From NCBI RefSeq assembly GCF_032854445.1, contig NC_088295.1, positions 11,457,385 through 11,521,384 on the forward strand: 64,000 bases of DNA, written 5' to 3'. How positions within the stretch are numbered: the stretch's first letter is position 1; each line of letters begins with the position of its first letter. The DNA comes from Liolophura sinensis. Lineage: Eukaryota; Mollusca; Polyplacophora; Chitonida; Chitonidae. Positions 49,110 to 61,696 of this stretch are shown in pieces. The notes beneath the pieces are model-generated. The model had not been told where the DNA came from. It made no database searches and saw nothing but the letters and a program-made list of their open reading frames with translations. The position numbers and the translations under genes are program-made.

Positions 49110-50415
49110 TCCAGTCTACGGAATGCCCCTGTCAGGAATCGTCTGCCGAGCTCATTGCACGTCATTAATTGTCGTCTGCCAGAGTCTGTTCATTGTGTGT
49201 AAATCCATTGTGTTCGTTAATGTGTTTTTATATGAAATATAGATAATCAGTAATAGATTTACGCACTCGGGGTGGGTGACAAACCACAGCTGTACATGGA
49301 TCAAAATGGCCTGAAACACCAGGCATTATCTTTCGGCTGATTGCCCACTTGGATAAGCGTTCTGCATATGCCGTTGTGTATGCCTTCTCGTTAGGCGTTC
49401 ATATTATATTAGGCGTCAACAGCATAGCGAAATTTACTTAACCTTTCCCGAGTAAATTGGAGGAGTGCTCATGTAAATTGATGCCGAATTTGTTTTTTGA
49501 ATACGCGAATTCCGCTCTGATAGCAGATTTTTGTTATCTATAATTATCTCTAGGGTTCCTATATAGAAATGCTACTCTGTAAACAATAAACTCTATAAAA
49601 TAGTTTGCAGTTGATCGACCACGTCCAATTTACCGAATATATCTTATCTTAAAAATGTCTCCCATTTACACCGTATGACGTCAAAATGTCCCCTCTTTTA
49701 CTCGCTGCCAAAAGTGTCAGGCAGTTATGAGTATGACGATATTTTCCTGTACATGTTACGTAAAGTCAACAATGGAACGCTATATACATTAGAGCAAATT
49801 TCAGTGTGAAAAATGTATGAGATAGTAATATATCTCATATATAGTGATACATGGCTTCCAAATCCGTCCATTATGTATTAATTTTTACTTTAATATCCGG
49901 TTAAAAATGAATAAAAAGGACAAAAAAGCAAATAAATAAGTAAAGAACAAAACAAGTGAATCTGATTCAGTCAAGTAACTGTAGACTGTACGAATACCGT
50001 TCTGCACGTGCCTTCAGAGTGTGAGATACAGACATCATTCTCGTGATCTTTTCTTGACGTGTCGACAAATAGAATTTAAACAACATTCCTTGTCTCGACC
50101 AAATCATTTCTCTTCGTGAAAACACACATATATTGTTAGCTTTACAATATCTTAAGGTGGTTGTAGTTTTTATTTACTCCCTTGGGTATGATCGGTTACC
50201 GATACGGATATGAAGGACAATGCTTCTCAGCGAGCCATATATTCTTACAGTTACACAGGAGGCCTTATGTACCATGCCTACAGTAAAATAACGTTTCACC
50301 CCATTTCTTATCTACATGAACGACTGACTATCAGAGCTCAGTATACATTTAACTCGAGCTTTGCATTCACGAGTACACCTAATGGTATTAAATCTGTAAG
50401 AATTTCGTCCATAGC
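49110..50415. other. Intergenic, no gene seen
   Basis: AT-rich. An AATAAA at 49585-49590 is the nearest canonical candidate I find for the end of the first opsin transcript, 1.4 kb past its stop. Confidence 0.35.
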
Positions 50416-50419
50416 CTCT

Positions 50420-50722
50420 GCCCTTGGCTGAACAAGCCTGAATGATTCTGCCCTCGGCTAAACGACCAGTCTGAATGCTTCTGTCATTAACAGAACGACC
50501 AGTCTGAATGCTTCTGTCAGGTGGGACGTCCAGTCTGAATGCTTCTGTCCATGGTTGAACGACCAGTCTAAATGCTTCTGTCTTTAGCTGAAAGACGTTT
50601 GATTGCTTCTGCCCTTGGATGAACAACCAGTGTGAATAGCTCTGCTATTGGCGGAACGTCCTTGGCTGAACGACCAGTCTGAATAATTCTGCCATGGGCT
50701 GAACGACCAGACTAAATGCCTC
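50420..50722. repeat. 33-bp degenerate tandem repeat, about 9 copies
   Basis: The unit is about GGCTGAACGACCAGTCTGAA + TGCTTCTGCCCTT. The period is 11 codons, so the minus-strand open frame is a by-product. Confidence 0.85.
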
Positions 50723-50724
50723 TC

Positions 50725-52080
50725 GCGAATATGACAAAAATAAAACCACAGTTCTACAATCTGTTTCAGCTAAGTTTTGTGGAAGATAAATTATCTCTCT
50801 GTTTGCCCAGTTGATTTTGGGTATATAGTTTCTGGTCTGGTGAAGACAACGCCGTCATGCTCTAGGTTTAACATTAACTGACCCTCCTCCCCCTAAACGA
50901 TGTAACATAATGACTGGTTTACGGGGTTTTACCATTTCACAAACATACCTCAAACTTTTACCACAGTAAGCATTTCTTCATTTATGGCCAAGATATAATG
51001 AGCTAAAACAGATGCATGATTGCGTGACCCATTTCGTAAAGAGGAGATTCTTGAGTACAGTTTAGACTTTTTTTTTGTTTTTCATTTTTTCTGGCTTTTG
51101 TAAGGAAGTTACATTATTTTTTGTTGTGAATGAGTACTTGCCGCTGTAGCACTACAGCATCCGTTCAATTAATAAAATTTGACTTTAGGAGAATTAACCC
51201 AGATGTTTTGTGAGGCGGTAGACAAGGTATTCAAATACATTTAGACAGTTTTAAATGATTCCCTCTGAATGCAAATATCTTCACTCTGCACTCGCGTCGA
51301 TTGGTTGTCTGGTGTTTGAATGGTAGGTGACAATATATGCGCACCGCGTTTTCTAGTTAGAGATTGGTAGATGGCAATATATGCATATCGGTTCGATTTG
51401 TTTTCCCTTTGGAGATTGCATGGTGCCAATATTTGCACACTGGATCTAACATAGGTGTTGGTTGTTTTCTTGTTCGGCCTCGGCCTTGAAGACGAGACAT
51501 GCTGGCTTGTTTTCTCCTTTTTGATTACTTGTACAATGTTAGGATAACATCTGGTTTGACCATTAAGCACACGTGCCAAATTTGAAGGCAGTAGATTTCT
51601 TTTTCGAGAGTCATATATCAAGATGAAGGAGATTTCTGTAGAACCATGTAACTTAATTAAATACTCATTTTTACCGTTACATAACTATTACGTGTGATAA
51701 AAATCGAATTTTACACGTAGCACAGACATTTTGTTATTATTGTTCAGTGAATACAGCTAACCCAAATGGGTCAGGTCATGCTGGTTTGGTATACAGCTAA
51801 CCCGAAGGGTTCGGGTCATGCTGGTTTGGTATGCTGATTATGTGCGCGGTTCCGGCATTATATTTCTACCAAAAAAAATCAACCACAGATTATACAGACA
51901 GTCTGAAGAACCCATGCAATATGTTTCAAAAAGCCCTTTAACCTCACCAGGTATCTGGCGAATATCCCGGAGAAAGTGGCAACTGCATTCCAACAGATGA
52001 TTGGGGTTTTTTTGTCTGTCCTGGAGGAATCTGCGTTAAACCATACTCTGAACTTTTCCGTTATAGTCATGAGTGATTAC
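50725..52080. other. Intergenic, no gene seen
   Basis: It contains a 42-bp direct duplication at about 51749-51830 (ATACAGCTAACCC...TGCTGGTTTGGTAT twice). Nothing else recognised. Confidence 0.4.
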
Positions 52081-52090
52081 TAGAATGGTG

Positions 52091-52222
52091 GCTGATAGCG
52101 TCCGCCAAGAGCGGGTTTTAACACAGCCGCAACCTTCGTGGTCCAACGGAGAGCTCGGGATACGCGCCCTTCGCCGTGTTTGGCGGCGACACGAAGGTCC
52201 TCCACGGGTCGCCAAGCTCGCA
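52091..52222. other. Small CpG-dense island between the two opsins
   Basis: I count 17 CpG dinucleotides in about 130 bp, against an AT-rich background. A short inverted pair is visible (ACCTTCGTG at 52132, CACGAAGGT at 52190). No ORF or RNA family recognised. Confidence 0.6.
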
Positions 52223-52512
52223 GTCTAGATAACCGTTATCAGACGCCATAGTTTTCTGTTACTTCGTGCAAACTAAATCACAGTTCCTGAGCACATTCTG
52301 TGGCATGCAGTTTTCTCTATAGCCACCACATAATTCCATATCTGATTTTTGTTTAATGTAACACTCAAGAATTTTTCACTTATACTTTTGTGGTCAGTTT
52401 TATGGCTAAAGGAAGCCGGAATGCCCGGAGTACACCACAGTTACTGACTAACTTTCCACATACAAATTACAGTTTATCATATTGGTTGAAGACAAGAGTT
52501 CCTCGAGGGACA

Positions 52513-52640
52513 CAAGGCTGTGCCAAAAGCCAGACAAGAGGTCATCAACAAACGTAAGACTGTGCCAAGAGCCAGACAACAGTTCCTCAATGAACGTAAG
52601 ACTGCGCTAAAAGCCAGACAAGAGGTCATCAACGCCACAC
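52513..52640. repeat. 42-bp tandem repeat, 3 copies
   Basis: Each unit encodes a version of KTVPRARQQFLNER in one + frame. The frame is short, and I treat it as a repeat rather than a gene. Confidence 0.75.
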
Positions 52641-52867
52641 GAGCATCGTCGACCTCTTTTTGTCACCAAGGCTCCACATGGAGAGGCAGAGACGGAACTC
52701 CCTGCCCAGGGCCAGGTTTGAACCTGCATCTCATGTGTCATAGCGATCAAAAGGTAAATCCGTAACGGTAGCTGGATTCCAACATGCGGCCTTATCGGTG
52801 ACGGCTCTTGGGTCAGTATATAAACACACGTATAACACATTTAATATATATTCTGCAGGAGGCATAT

Positions 52868-53121
52868 CTATTTATTTGATTGGTGATTAACGTCATGCAC
52901 TTATTGTCTTATTTAACGCCAGTGAGTTTTATGTTTAAAGGAAGCCAGACTCCACGGACTAAAATATCAACGTTTGCCACTTGACTTACCTGGCAAATCT
53001 CCCTACTAAAGCCCCAGCCTGAACAGCGAGAGCTGGATTCGAACACGCGACCTCTTTGATCAAGGCGGGGTCTGACATTTGCAGTCAGCAGCACTTTAAT
53101 CATCTAGCCATCATTTGGCCT
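52868..53121 (-). repeat. tRNA-derived SINE, second family
   Basis: Read on the minus strand, the head GGCCAAATGATGGCTAGATG precedes a perfect B box (GTTCGAATCC). The tail resembles that of the main SINE (complement TTATTTGATTGGTGATTAAC), but the body differs. Confidence 0.6.
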
Positions 53122-53689
53122 GGCAGTCCGAGACGCACTTTCTTTAGAAACAGCTCATTTACAACATGCAAGAGCTGAGAAATCCATGTTGCTGGAAAGA
53201 ATGTCCTTGTTTCAGAAATATATAGGCCTACGTTTTTCATATGCTTTCTAATGGAAGAACGTCGATTATTCTGTCGAAGTTGACAGCCAAAACGCCAGCC
53301 GATGTACCCTCCAGCCATATCCGCAAACAGGCACTCTGTCCACGCATTCAATAAAAATACCATAGATACCATTCCACAATTAACTTATTTATTGTTACAC
53401 TGATATTAACAAGAATATCTCTCCAGTCCGCAAAAAACACACGCTGTTCTCAACGAATGACGTCACTCACTGTTTTTAAATAACACGGCAGTCAAATTTT
53501 ATAGAAATTAACACAATCAACGAATCTGAAAAAAAAATTCAGTACGTCTCAGGTTTATGACGGTAAGAAACATGAATAACTGGAGTAAACCACTGACCTT
53601 TAGCAAGTTAACGGAAAGCTTATCCGCGTGTGATGCATCAACGAACGTCAGACTGGACAACTGGACACAAAAGCGTCGTTGAGTATTCA

Positions 53690-53828
53690 CTGTCACCAAA
53701 ACCCCATCCCACAAGCAGTAACAGCAGGAGAGCCAACAGAATTAATTCCTTGTCTAAGGCCAGTACCAGGCACATGTCCCTTAGTGATTTAAGGACAGAC
53801 GTTTAACAACTCTGCCACGACCCGGCAC
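53690..53828 (-). repeat. Possible SINE head remnant
   Basis: The minus-strand reading GGGTCGTGGCAGAGTTGTTA resembles a decayed tRNA-like head, followed by non-coding body. Weak. Confidence 0.3.
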
Positions 53829-54568
53829 CCATTCACGTTTATGAGCTAATGAAAATATCTACAGGTACATATCACAATATTAGGAGAGAACACATGTAAG
53901 CATAATATACAAAATGAAGAGTTTAAATAATGACCTTTCCTGTGTTGTCAAACATTGTCCGAAAGAATGGGTCTTTGAAAATAAAACGATTGTACTTCTT
54001 TTTCATAAAATCTCTGTAGCCGAGAAGGAAACTCCCATCATACCTCTCCGTTCTGGCACAATTGTTGTGTGTAGTAGTATTTTGTATGTATTGTCGAAAA
54101 AAGCTTAGTCAGGCGTGCAAGATAAGCCGTGACATGTTTTCAGAATATTGCCATGCGTCTTGCCAATCACCCATACGCAAGTATGTACTCGGACGTTTAT
54201 AACAAGCGTTCGTCCACTGATGACCACTTCCTGACATTCTGAGAGTTGAGATGGGATTGGTATGGCTGAGATAATAACAGGGTAAAGAGACAGCCTAATT
54301 AAAGGATTTGCGGCCTGTGACAGCGAGATCAGGGATTATGTCCTGCATGCACATGACAGGCACGCCGCAGTATGATATAACACTACAATACGTCAGTGAG
54401 GTAAATCCGCACAGCTCACCCTCGATCAGAAATTCTCTAACTCACCTGCAGAAAATGATTAAACGGCCGTTTGTCGCGAAATAAAATTACAACTTGCAGT
54501 GGTACAGAAAGTGATATGCTGAACTGGTTCGAGAGCCTGTGCAAACCGAGACGCCTAATTATCTGGCT

Positions 54569-54579
54569 TAATCTGATTG
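54569..54579 (+). promoter_or_regulatory. P3/RCSI-like homeodomain site upstream of retinochrome-type gene
   Basis: TAATCTGATTG matches 10 of 11 positions of the palindromic P3/RCSI consensus TAATYNRATTA. It lies about 85 bp upstream of the TATA box. Its first half (TAATCT) also fits the Otx/Crx motif TAATCY. Confidence 0.45.
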
Positions 54580-54654
54580 CTACAGGGGCACCAACGCACC
54601 TGGATCGCCGGTAAATGCTTTTGTCGAAGAGGATTGCTTAATTCCCTTGGAGGG

Positions 54655-54665
54655 CTATAATAAAT
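54655..54665 (+). promoter_or_regulatory. TATA box of retinochrome-type gene
   Basis: CTATAATAAAT lies about 120 bp before the ATG. A TCAGT initiator-like sequence lies near 54686. A short (CA)n run (about 54714-54730) would fall in the 5' UTR. Confidence 0.5.
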
Positions 54666-54780
54666 GGTGAGAGTCTCGCTAGTTGTCAGTGTGACGCTGC
54701 CTTCCACCGCTACGCACACACACACACACAGAGCTCACCTTCCTCGTTCAGTCAGATAGCAGTTTGACTCCAGAGAGGCA

Positions 54781-57700
54781 ATGGTCGACACAGCAGCTCC
54801 GGAAATGGCAACTGGCCACACGATTCTTCCTATGACCATCTTTGAACACTCGGTGGTTGGTGTTCTGTATTTTACCATAGGTAAGTACTTTTTCCCGCCG
54901 TTAAAGTGTCACTAGTTATTAGTATTGCTACAATGACTGACAGATTTGTTTGTACCTACGCAACGATACCATCAATGTGCATTTCGGACATGTTGAACCC
55001 AGCAGTGCATAGGTGTGGTAACGTGATACGGAAATAGAGCAGGGTACCTGAATCGTTAAAATATATACAGAGAATAATACAGGGAGCATTATTGATTCTG
55101 ACGATACTGGCCGGTGCATATAAATAAACTGAATGAAACGGACATTTCCATGATCAAAGGTTTTACGTGCATGTATCAGCATTTTACTGATCTGCAAAGG
55201 AGGATTAAGCCACTAGGGGGAAGTAATTGTAGTGAATATAAGTAGGGAAAATTGAGTGAATATTATTAAGGAAACAGTGCATTTCAGCTCCACTGCATCC
55301 GTCAAAATGATCGATTAAGGGATTCATGTCATACATAACTTTTTGACACTTTATATTTTTTCATACATAGCAATTTTGTTCTGATCTGACTGATCTGTAA
55401 GTGGTATTCGTTTTTAATCATTTGTAAGACTTGGCCCTATGTTCCATGGTCTATTTGGCTAGCTTTATGCAAATCTACAAATGATCGAAACTATATGATT
55501 GACGACAAAGAAGCCAGATATTATAAATTATCAATCGAATATACACACCGGAGGACGGTCTATTTGCCACAGTATGTCTGTATCTCTCACAACGGGTCTG
55601 TATTTGTCGCAGTACGTCTGTATCTCTCACAATGGGTCTGTATTTGTCACAGTATGTCTGTATCTCTCACAATGGGTCTGTATTTGTCACTATGGGTCTG
55701 TATTTGTCACAATAGGTCTGGAATCTATTTCAGAATCAATTGATCACTTCCAGTAAGAAATCTGTCAGTGTCATGTTACCTCATTTCATTCAGAAAACGT
55801 TTTTCACAACAGAATTGGTTTGTTACAAAAAAAAACGTGTGCAGCTGTTAATTATCGCTTGTCAAACAAACGGATAGATTTATGGAACCTTTTCTATTTT
55901 ATATATGTTTTCTGGAAATGTTCATGGAAGGCTCAAAAAGAGGTTAATATCTTTCTAACATATTTGATAAAAGGTGTTTCTCAGACCGGCCACAAACTTG
56001 CAAGTACTCTCTGTGGTTATAATGTGGTTATACAGTTACAGATATTATCAACATCTATGCGTCGAAACAGACATTCGTATAACAGTCGTCAACCAGTAAA
56101 GACGTTACACGTCATAATCGCAATGCCAATTCTCTAAAACGACACATAACACAAACCACCAAAGAACTAAGAAAGTATATAAAGTATGAAAATAGGACGG
56201 AATCATGCAAAGAGAAACAGTCAACACTTTTCAGTGATGTTGGAAAAACGCAAGGTATGTTCTACGCGCCTGAGTGTAATCTGTATTCGAATCGTGTACC
56301 ATGCTAGAATATCAGTTCTCGATAACGAAATATATATCTCAGTTGCTCTTTGATTGCTAGTGTTCATATACCCAACGGTCCAATTCTGCACGATGATTAC
56401 ACAGGCTCTAGCTCTGGGTTCAGCGAAATTAGACGCAATCATGAAGCGCCAGAGATTCTGGACACTCTGTCCATATTTACTTACAAGAGAATTATACTCA
56501 TTGTAAAACTTCAGAAACCTGGAGTGAAGGCGTTTGATGGACTAACCTTGACACACTAGTTTTTGCAATAATAACTTGTGAAGTTGCTTGAAATCGCCAC
56601 GCAACACACAGGATGTAACAAATCCTACAAGGCGAGATATGTACACGCCATATGTAGGACCCTTCGGTATATTGGTGTCCAAGTAAGGATAATTTACAAT
56701 GTCAAAATTTAAACTATCCCTCTTGTCATGAAGTCTGCGGGAGAGGAAACCATTTTGGTCTTTGTACATCTCACCCATGATAATAGACATATATATTTTT
56801 GTGCAAGGTTGAAATGTTTGTTCTGTGTACAAAGTCTACTAACCAATAAATATTTCAAACAGTTGGCTACTAGATGTTGACACTCCGTGGCAGAATCAAG
56901 GCAGACGGTTTTAAGTGTTCAGGGAAAGTTTGCCTCATCTGGCATTGTCAGCGTTAATTACTTCAGCATGATTCTCATCGGTAGATTTCTTAATAGCATT
57001 AACAGGTGCTCACCAATTCAAGCAGATAAGATTTAATCCAATCGAAGAGAATAGACCTAATTAACTCCTGGCTGATCAGGGCGTCGGCTGCCTACCTTGA
57101 ACTCACTCGGGCTTGACGAAATCACCCCGGGAAGCTGCATTGTTGTTAAACTTCCATAATATCAACAACTCCTCCACTTCTCTGTGTAAATTATATGGTA
57201 GTTCTCGAAAAATTATTTCATTTTCTGAAAAGAAAGAAATTATTTCCAAGACATGAAATGTCACATTAACATAAACAAAGAGACTATTATAAGAAAAATT
57301 ACATGTGAATTTGGTATCGTCGATAGATTTTGAGAATTAGTCGGTTTGACGAACACGTTGTAGTTGTGTCAGACCACGAAGGTGACACGTAGCTTATGGT
57401 CATATCGTCTGACGATCCAGTCCTTCAAATGTTGTTTCGTGGAGGTTTCTCCTTACACTCATATTGAAAACCTTAGGCCATTAGTTTTTCAGGATTAATT
57501 GGGAAATGTCTCAGACTCTCAACACATTATTCCCTTTTACTACAATACACGTTCTTTGAACAATATGTTATAATTGTTGAAATATAGCAATGGACTCAGC
57601 GGGGTCAATACCTGCTGAAAGACCCTCGCCGTTTTCTCGCAGACTACAATTTTGACTCACACATACCCAGAAACGTAACTTAGTTCAGTTTTACAACGTG

Positions 57701-60700
57701 TCTATTCTTCATGTGAGTCTCTGTTTGTTCCGTGGTTTGTAGGTATCATAGGCACTGTTGGAAACCTGCTTACGTTCATTGTGTTCATGTACCAAAAGCC
57801 AGTGAAGTCACCACGGAATCTAGTATTTGCGAACTTTGCTTTGGCAAACGCCTTTGTGGTGGCTCCATTTGTAATACCCGGGTCTTCAAGTTTTGTGGGA
57901 CGGTAAGTTCTTTGCTTCTCACATTAAGCCTTCAGGCTCTAAAGCAGTCCAACAGCACGATATACTTATTTATTTATTTGATTGGTTTTTTACGCCGTAT
58001 TCAAAAATATTTCACTTATACGGCGGCGGCCAGCATTATGGTGGGAGGAAAACTGGCAGAGCACGGTGAAAACCCACGACCATCCGCAGGTTGCCGCAGG
58101 ACCTTCCCACGTACAGAACGATATATTGCTGTTATATTAATGTTATACTGTTATATTACTGTGAACATTATTATCGAATACCTCCCCCACTTTGCCAAAA
58201 AAAAAAAAGAAAAAAAAACCGAAGTAGAATTTCAAAGAACAAATTAAGTAATAAATGAAGAATAAAAGTGCTTACACGTGAAAGACATTTTGTAGATATA
58301 TCATATCATTATGTGTTAACGGATGGATGTATCCTATGTTAGCAAGTAGATGTGACGTGCAGGTATTCAACGTACAGATTTACGTTAATTTATGAACTTG
58401 TCATATTTTATCATTTTAATACGTTGTCTGGCAAGGTGTAATCGATTCGTATATGTTAACATGCGACTGTGTTGTGCATTAATTATAATGTGTAGGTGTA
58501 TCACATATGTTAACATATGAATGTCTTGGCGTTAAGGCGTTATTTTGTCGTATATGTTAACAAGTGAATGTATGATCTGATAAGTTGTGGTTCTGTCGTA
58601 TATGTTTGTGTTGTCTGGTAAGGTGTGAGTGTACGTTAACGTTAACACGCGAATGCTGTCCCTGCTAAGGTATGGCGGCTACATGTATATGCGTTATCTG
58701 GTAAGGTGTGGGTGTGTCGTATAAGTTAATATGTGAATACGTTGTCTGGTAAGGTGTAGGTGTTTCGTATAAGTTAACATGTGAATACGTTGTCTGGTAA
58801 GGTGTAGGTGTTTCGTATATGTTAACATGTAAATGCGTTATCTGTTAAGGTGTATGCGGGTGTATCGTTTATGATAAAATGTGGATACGTTGACTGCTAA
58901 GGTGTGAGTGTATCGTATATGTTAATATGTGGATGCGTTGCCTGCTAAGGTGTAGGTGTATCGTATATGTTAAGATGTGAATACGTTGTCTGATAAGGTG
59001 TAGGTATATAGTGTATGCTAACATGTAAATATGTTGTCTGGTAAGATGTGAGTATATCGTATATGTTAACGAGAATGCGTTATTTGGTAAGGGGTGGGTA
59101 TATTGCATATGTTATCATGTGAATGCGTTGTCTGGTAAGGTGTGGGTGTATCGCATATGTTAATATGTGAATGCGTTATATGCTAAGGTGTGTGTGTCGT
59201 ATATGTTAACATATAAATGCGCTATCTGGCAAGCTGTATGCGAGTGTATCGTTTATGATAAAATGTGAATGCAGTGTCTGTTAACGTGCGGATGTGTGGT
59301 GATTTCAGGTGGTTGTATGGAGAGACGGCTTGTCAGGCATATGCCTTTGAGGGCATGCTTGCTGGGATAGGCGCTGTAGGAGCACTGATTGTCTTGGGCG
59401 TCGAGCGCTACCTGGCCATATGCTGTAAAGACCTGTGTGAGTTCATTCGTATTTTAAACCTTACCCAGTCCATTTTAATATACTAGTTCGTTATCCTGCA
59501 GATAGTAGTTGGCGGGAAAATTATACCCAGCACAGTCAGGCATAATTTACTTATTGGATTATTATGGATATGTCATGTATTTATGAAATAACTGCTTTTC
59601 ATACATCTGGATTTGAAAACTTTGATAATTCAAGAACTTCACAATATGTCACGAAGCTCATACACTGATAGCACCACAGGAAAGCGCGTAAGGTCCCATA
59701 TACAAAAATATTTGTTTTAAACTTGCAGATTTGAACCTGTCCTCTGGGAATGTGATGTGTATGATTCTGCTAGGCTGGCTGAACGCTCTCTTCTGGGCCG
59801 CCATGCCTCTTCTTGGATGGTGCAGGTGGGTACCTAGCCAATGAATGATTTGGTAGGCATGATTAAAATAGCCCAGTAGACTACTGCTGGACAACAACGT
59901 CATTCTTAATTTTATTGTTAAACATGAGTTAAATCTGGTGCTATTTCTTGTCTAGATACTACATCGAGCCGTCGGGCACATCGTGTACGCTTGACTGGCA
60001 GATCGTTGATGATCAGTATGTGTCCTATGTGACTGGTTTGACAACCTTCTGCTTCTGCATTCCCTTCGCTGTACTGGTCTTGTGTCTGATCCGGGCATCG
60101 AACTGCATAGTCCCCGAGACTGAGAGCTCTGAGAAAGCCAGCCCCAAGAACGAACAGGACGAATGGTTCAGCGAGAAACAACTACTCAAGGTATACGGAA
60201 ATAAATGTCTCTTCTCAAAGGCTGGCTTGTCCTGCACGCACATGTAGGTTCTTGACGTACATGAAGATTCTTGACGTACATGCTATTGAGAGGCAAATAA
60301 ATGCTCGTCTGTTATTAGCCTAAGAAATGTCAGTTTGTTCATGAGGTATGGTAATGTTTGTGTGTTGTTGACGTAGGAAATACCAGTTTGTTCATGACGC
60401 ATGGTAATGCTCGTCAGTTGTTGACGTTGAAAACGCCAGTTTCTTCATGAGGTATGGCAATGCTCGTCTGTTGTTGACGTAGGAAATGTAAGTTTGTGTA
60501 TGAAGTATGGTAATGCTCGTTTGTTGTTGACGTAGGAAATGCTAGTTTATTCATGAGGTATGGTAATGCTGGTTTGTTTTTGAGGTAGGAAATGTCAGTT
60601 TCTTCATGAGGTATGATAATGCTCGTGTGCTGTTGACATGCTAGTTTGTTAATGAGGTATGGTAATGCTCCTGTGTTGTTGACGTAGGAAATGTCAGTTT

Positions 60701-61696
60701 GTTCATGAGGTATGATAAAGTTTGTGTGCTGTTGACGTAGGAAATACCAGTTTGTTCATGACGTATGGTAATGCTCGTGGGTTGTTGACGCAGGAAATGC
60801 CAGTTTGTTCATGAGGTATGGTAATGTTCGTCTGTTGTTGGCTTAGGAAATGCTAATTTGTTCATGAGGTATGGTAATTCTCGTGTGTTATTGACGTAGG
60901 AAATACTACTTTGTCCATGAGGTGTGGTAATTGTTGCCTGTTACTGACGTAGGAAATGTCAGTTTGTTCATGAGGTATGGTAATGTTTGTTTGTTCTTGA
61001 GGTATAAAAATGTTCGTATGCTTTTGAGGTATGATAATGCTCTTTTGTTCTGGAGGTACAATAACACTAGTTTGTTCATGAGGTGTGATAATGCTCGTTT
61101 ACTCTTAGTAAAGACATCAGCACAATGGCGTTCTGTTCTTGGGATGTGCAAATGCTCATCTGTTATTGAGAGAGACGAGCCATGTCTTATTAGGGCAGGC
61201 CTAATGCTCAACTGTTCTTGGTGTAGTGTAAGGCTCGACTGATCTTGAGGTAGGCACAAATCCTCGAGTATACTATATATATCACAAAAAAGCAAGAATC
61301 AACCATTCTTGTAAGGTTTATTTTGTGCCATGTAAAAGTAACAGTTAAATACAGCGGGTGGTGTTTTATTTTGTTTTTTTCTCACATTTTCTTTTTAGTT
61401 TATTGATTAATTATTAACACAATGAATAACTTTCTGTGCACATTTGATTTTGTTAGCTTGCCTGGACTTTCACCATAGCGGCTTTCATCGGTTGGGGACC
61501 ATACGCTTACATCGTGATCTGGCCATTCTTCAACAACATGTCCAATGCCACTGCTGTATTGGCCGTCATGCCACCGCTGATGGCGAAAGCCTCTACCATG
61601 ATCTATCCGTTTGCCTACATGTCTCGCAGCGCCAAGTTCCGCAAGGCCATGTTTCTCACACTGGGCTGTGGCGAACAAGAGAAGAAGGAAAACTAG
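54781..61696 (+). CDS. Retinochrome/RGR-type opsin (putative photoisomerase), complete, 6 exons
   Basis: Seen: exons 54781-54880, 57743-57902, 59309-59436, 59729-59825, 59956-60190 and 61457-61696; 960 nt, 319 aa. All splice sites are GT-AG and phases match. Seven hydrophobic segments are present, with Cys95/Cys172 and retinal Lys284 in PPLMAKASTM. ERY (119-121) replaces DRY and YPFAY replaces NPxxY. Tyr98 lies at bovine position 113; Glu166 lies at position 181, the counterion used by squid retinochrome. FVGRWLYGETACQ and EWFSEKQLL resemble retinochrome (IVGRWLYG, ILSEEQL), and FIGWGPYAY resembles RGR. Known: retinochrome and RGR bind all-trans retinal and return 11-cis retinal on light, feeding visual opsins; they have no established G-protein role. 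It lies 6.6 kb downstream of an opsin on the same strand. Peropsin is the main alternative, but the missing NPxxY argues against it. Confidence 0.93.
55555..55725. repeat. 21/42-bp tandem repeat in retinochrome-type intron 1
   Basis: GTCTGTATTTGTCACAGTAT and GTCTGTATCTCTCACAATGG alternate for about eight 21-bp units. The open + frame across it is a by-product. Confidence 0.88.
55760..57730 (+). other. Rest of retinochrome-type intron 1
   Basis: AT-rich single-copy-looking DNA. No exon or repeat recognised. Confidence 0.5.
57964..58112 (-). repeat. SINE in retinochrome-type intron 2
   Basis: Minus orientation: TATTTATTTGATTGG tail, GGCGGCGGCCAGCATTATGG and CACGACCATCCGCAGGTTGC. It is truncated before the tRNA-like head. 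A poly(A)-rich tract lies at about 58198-58220. Confidence 0.85.
58315..59292. repeat. 48-bp minisatellite, about 20 copies, in retinochrome-type intron 2
   Basis: The unit is about GTATATGTTAACATGTGAAT + GCGTTGTCTGGTAAGGTGTG + GGTGTATC, with diverged copies. It runs to within about 20 bp of the acceptor of exon 3 (59309). Confidence 0.92.
60245..61265. repeat. 53-bp minisatellite, about 19 copies, in retinochrome-type intron 5
   Basis: The unit is about GACGTAGGAAATGCCAGTTT + GTTCATGAGGTATGGTAATG + CTCGTGTGTTGTT. It fills most of the intron between exons 5 and 6. Antisense and sense ORFs over it are by-products. Confidence 0.92.

Noticed and set aside
52520-52765. 81-codon + ORF with KARQEVINKRK repeats
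   Set aside because: Three copies of a 42-bp repeat running into tRNA-like repeat DNA; no evidence of a gene.
57732-58247. 171-codon + ORF near retinochrome-type exon 2
   Set aside because: It uses a different frame from the true exon and runs into a SINE and a poly(A) tract.
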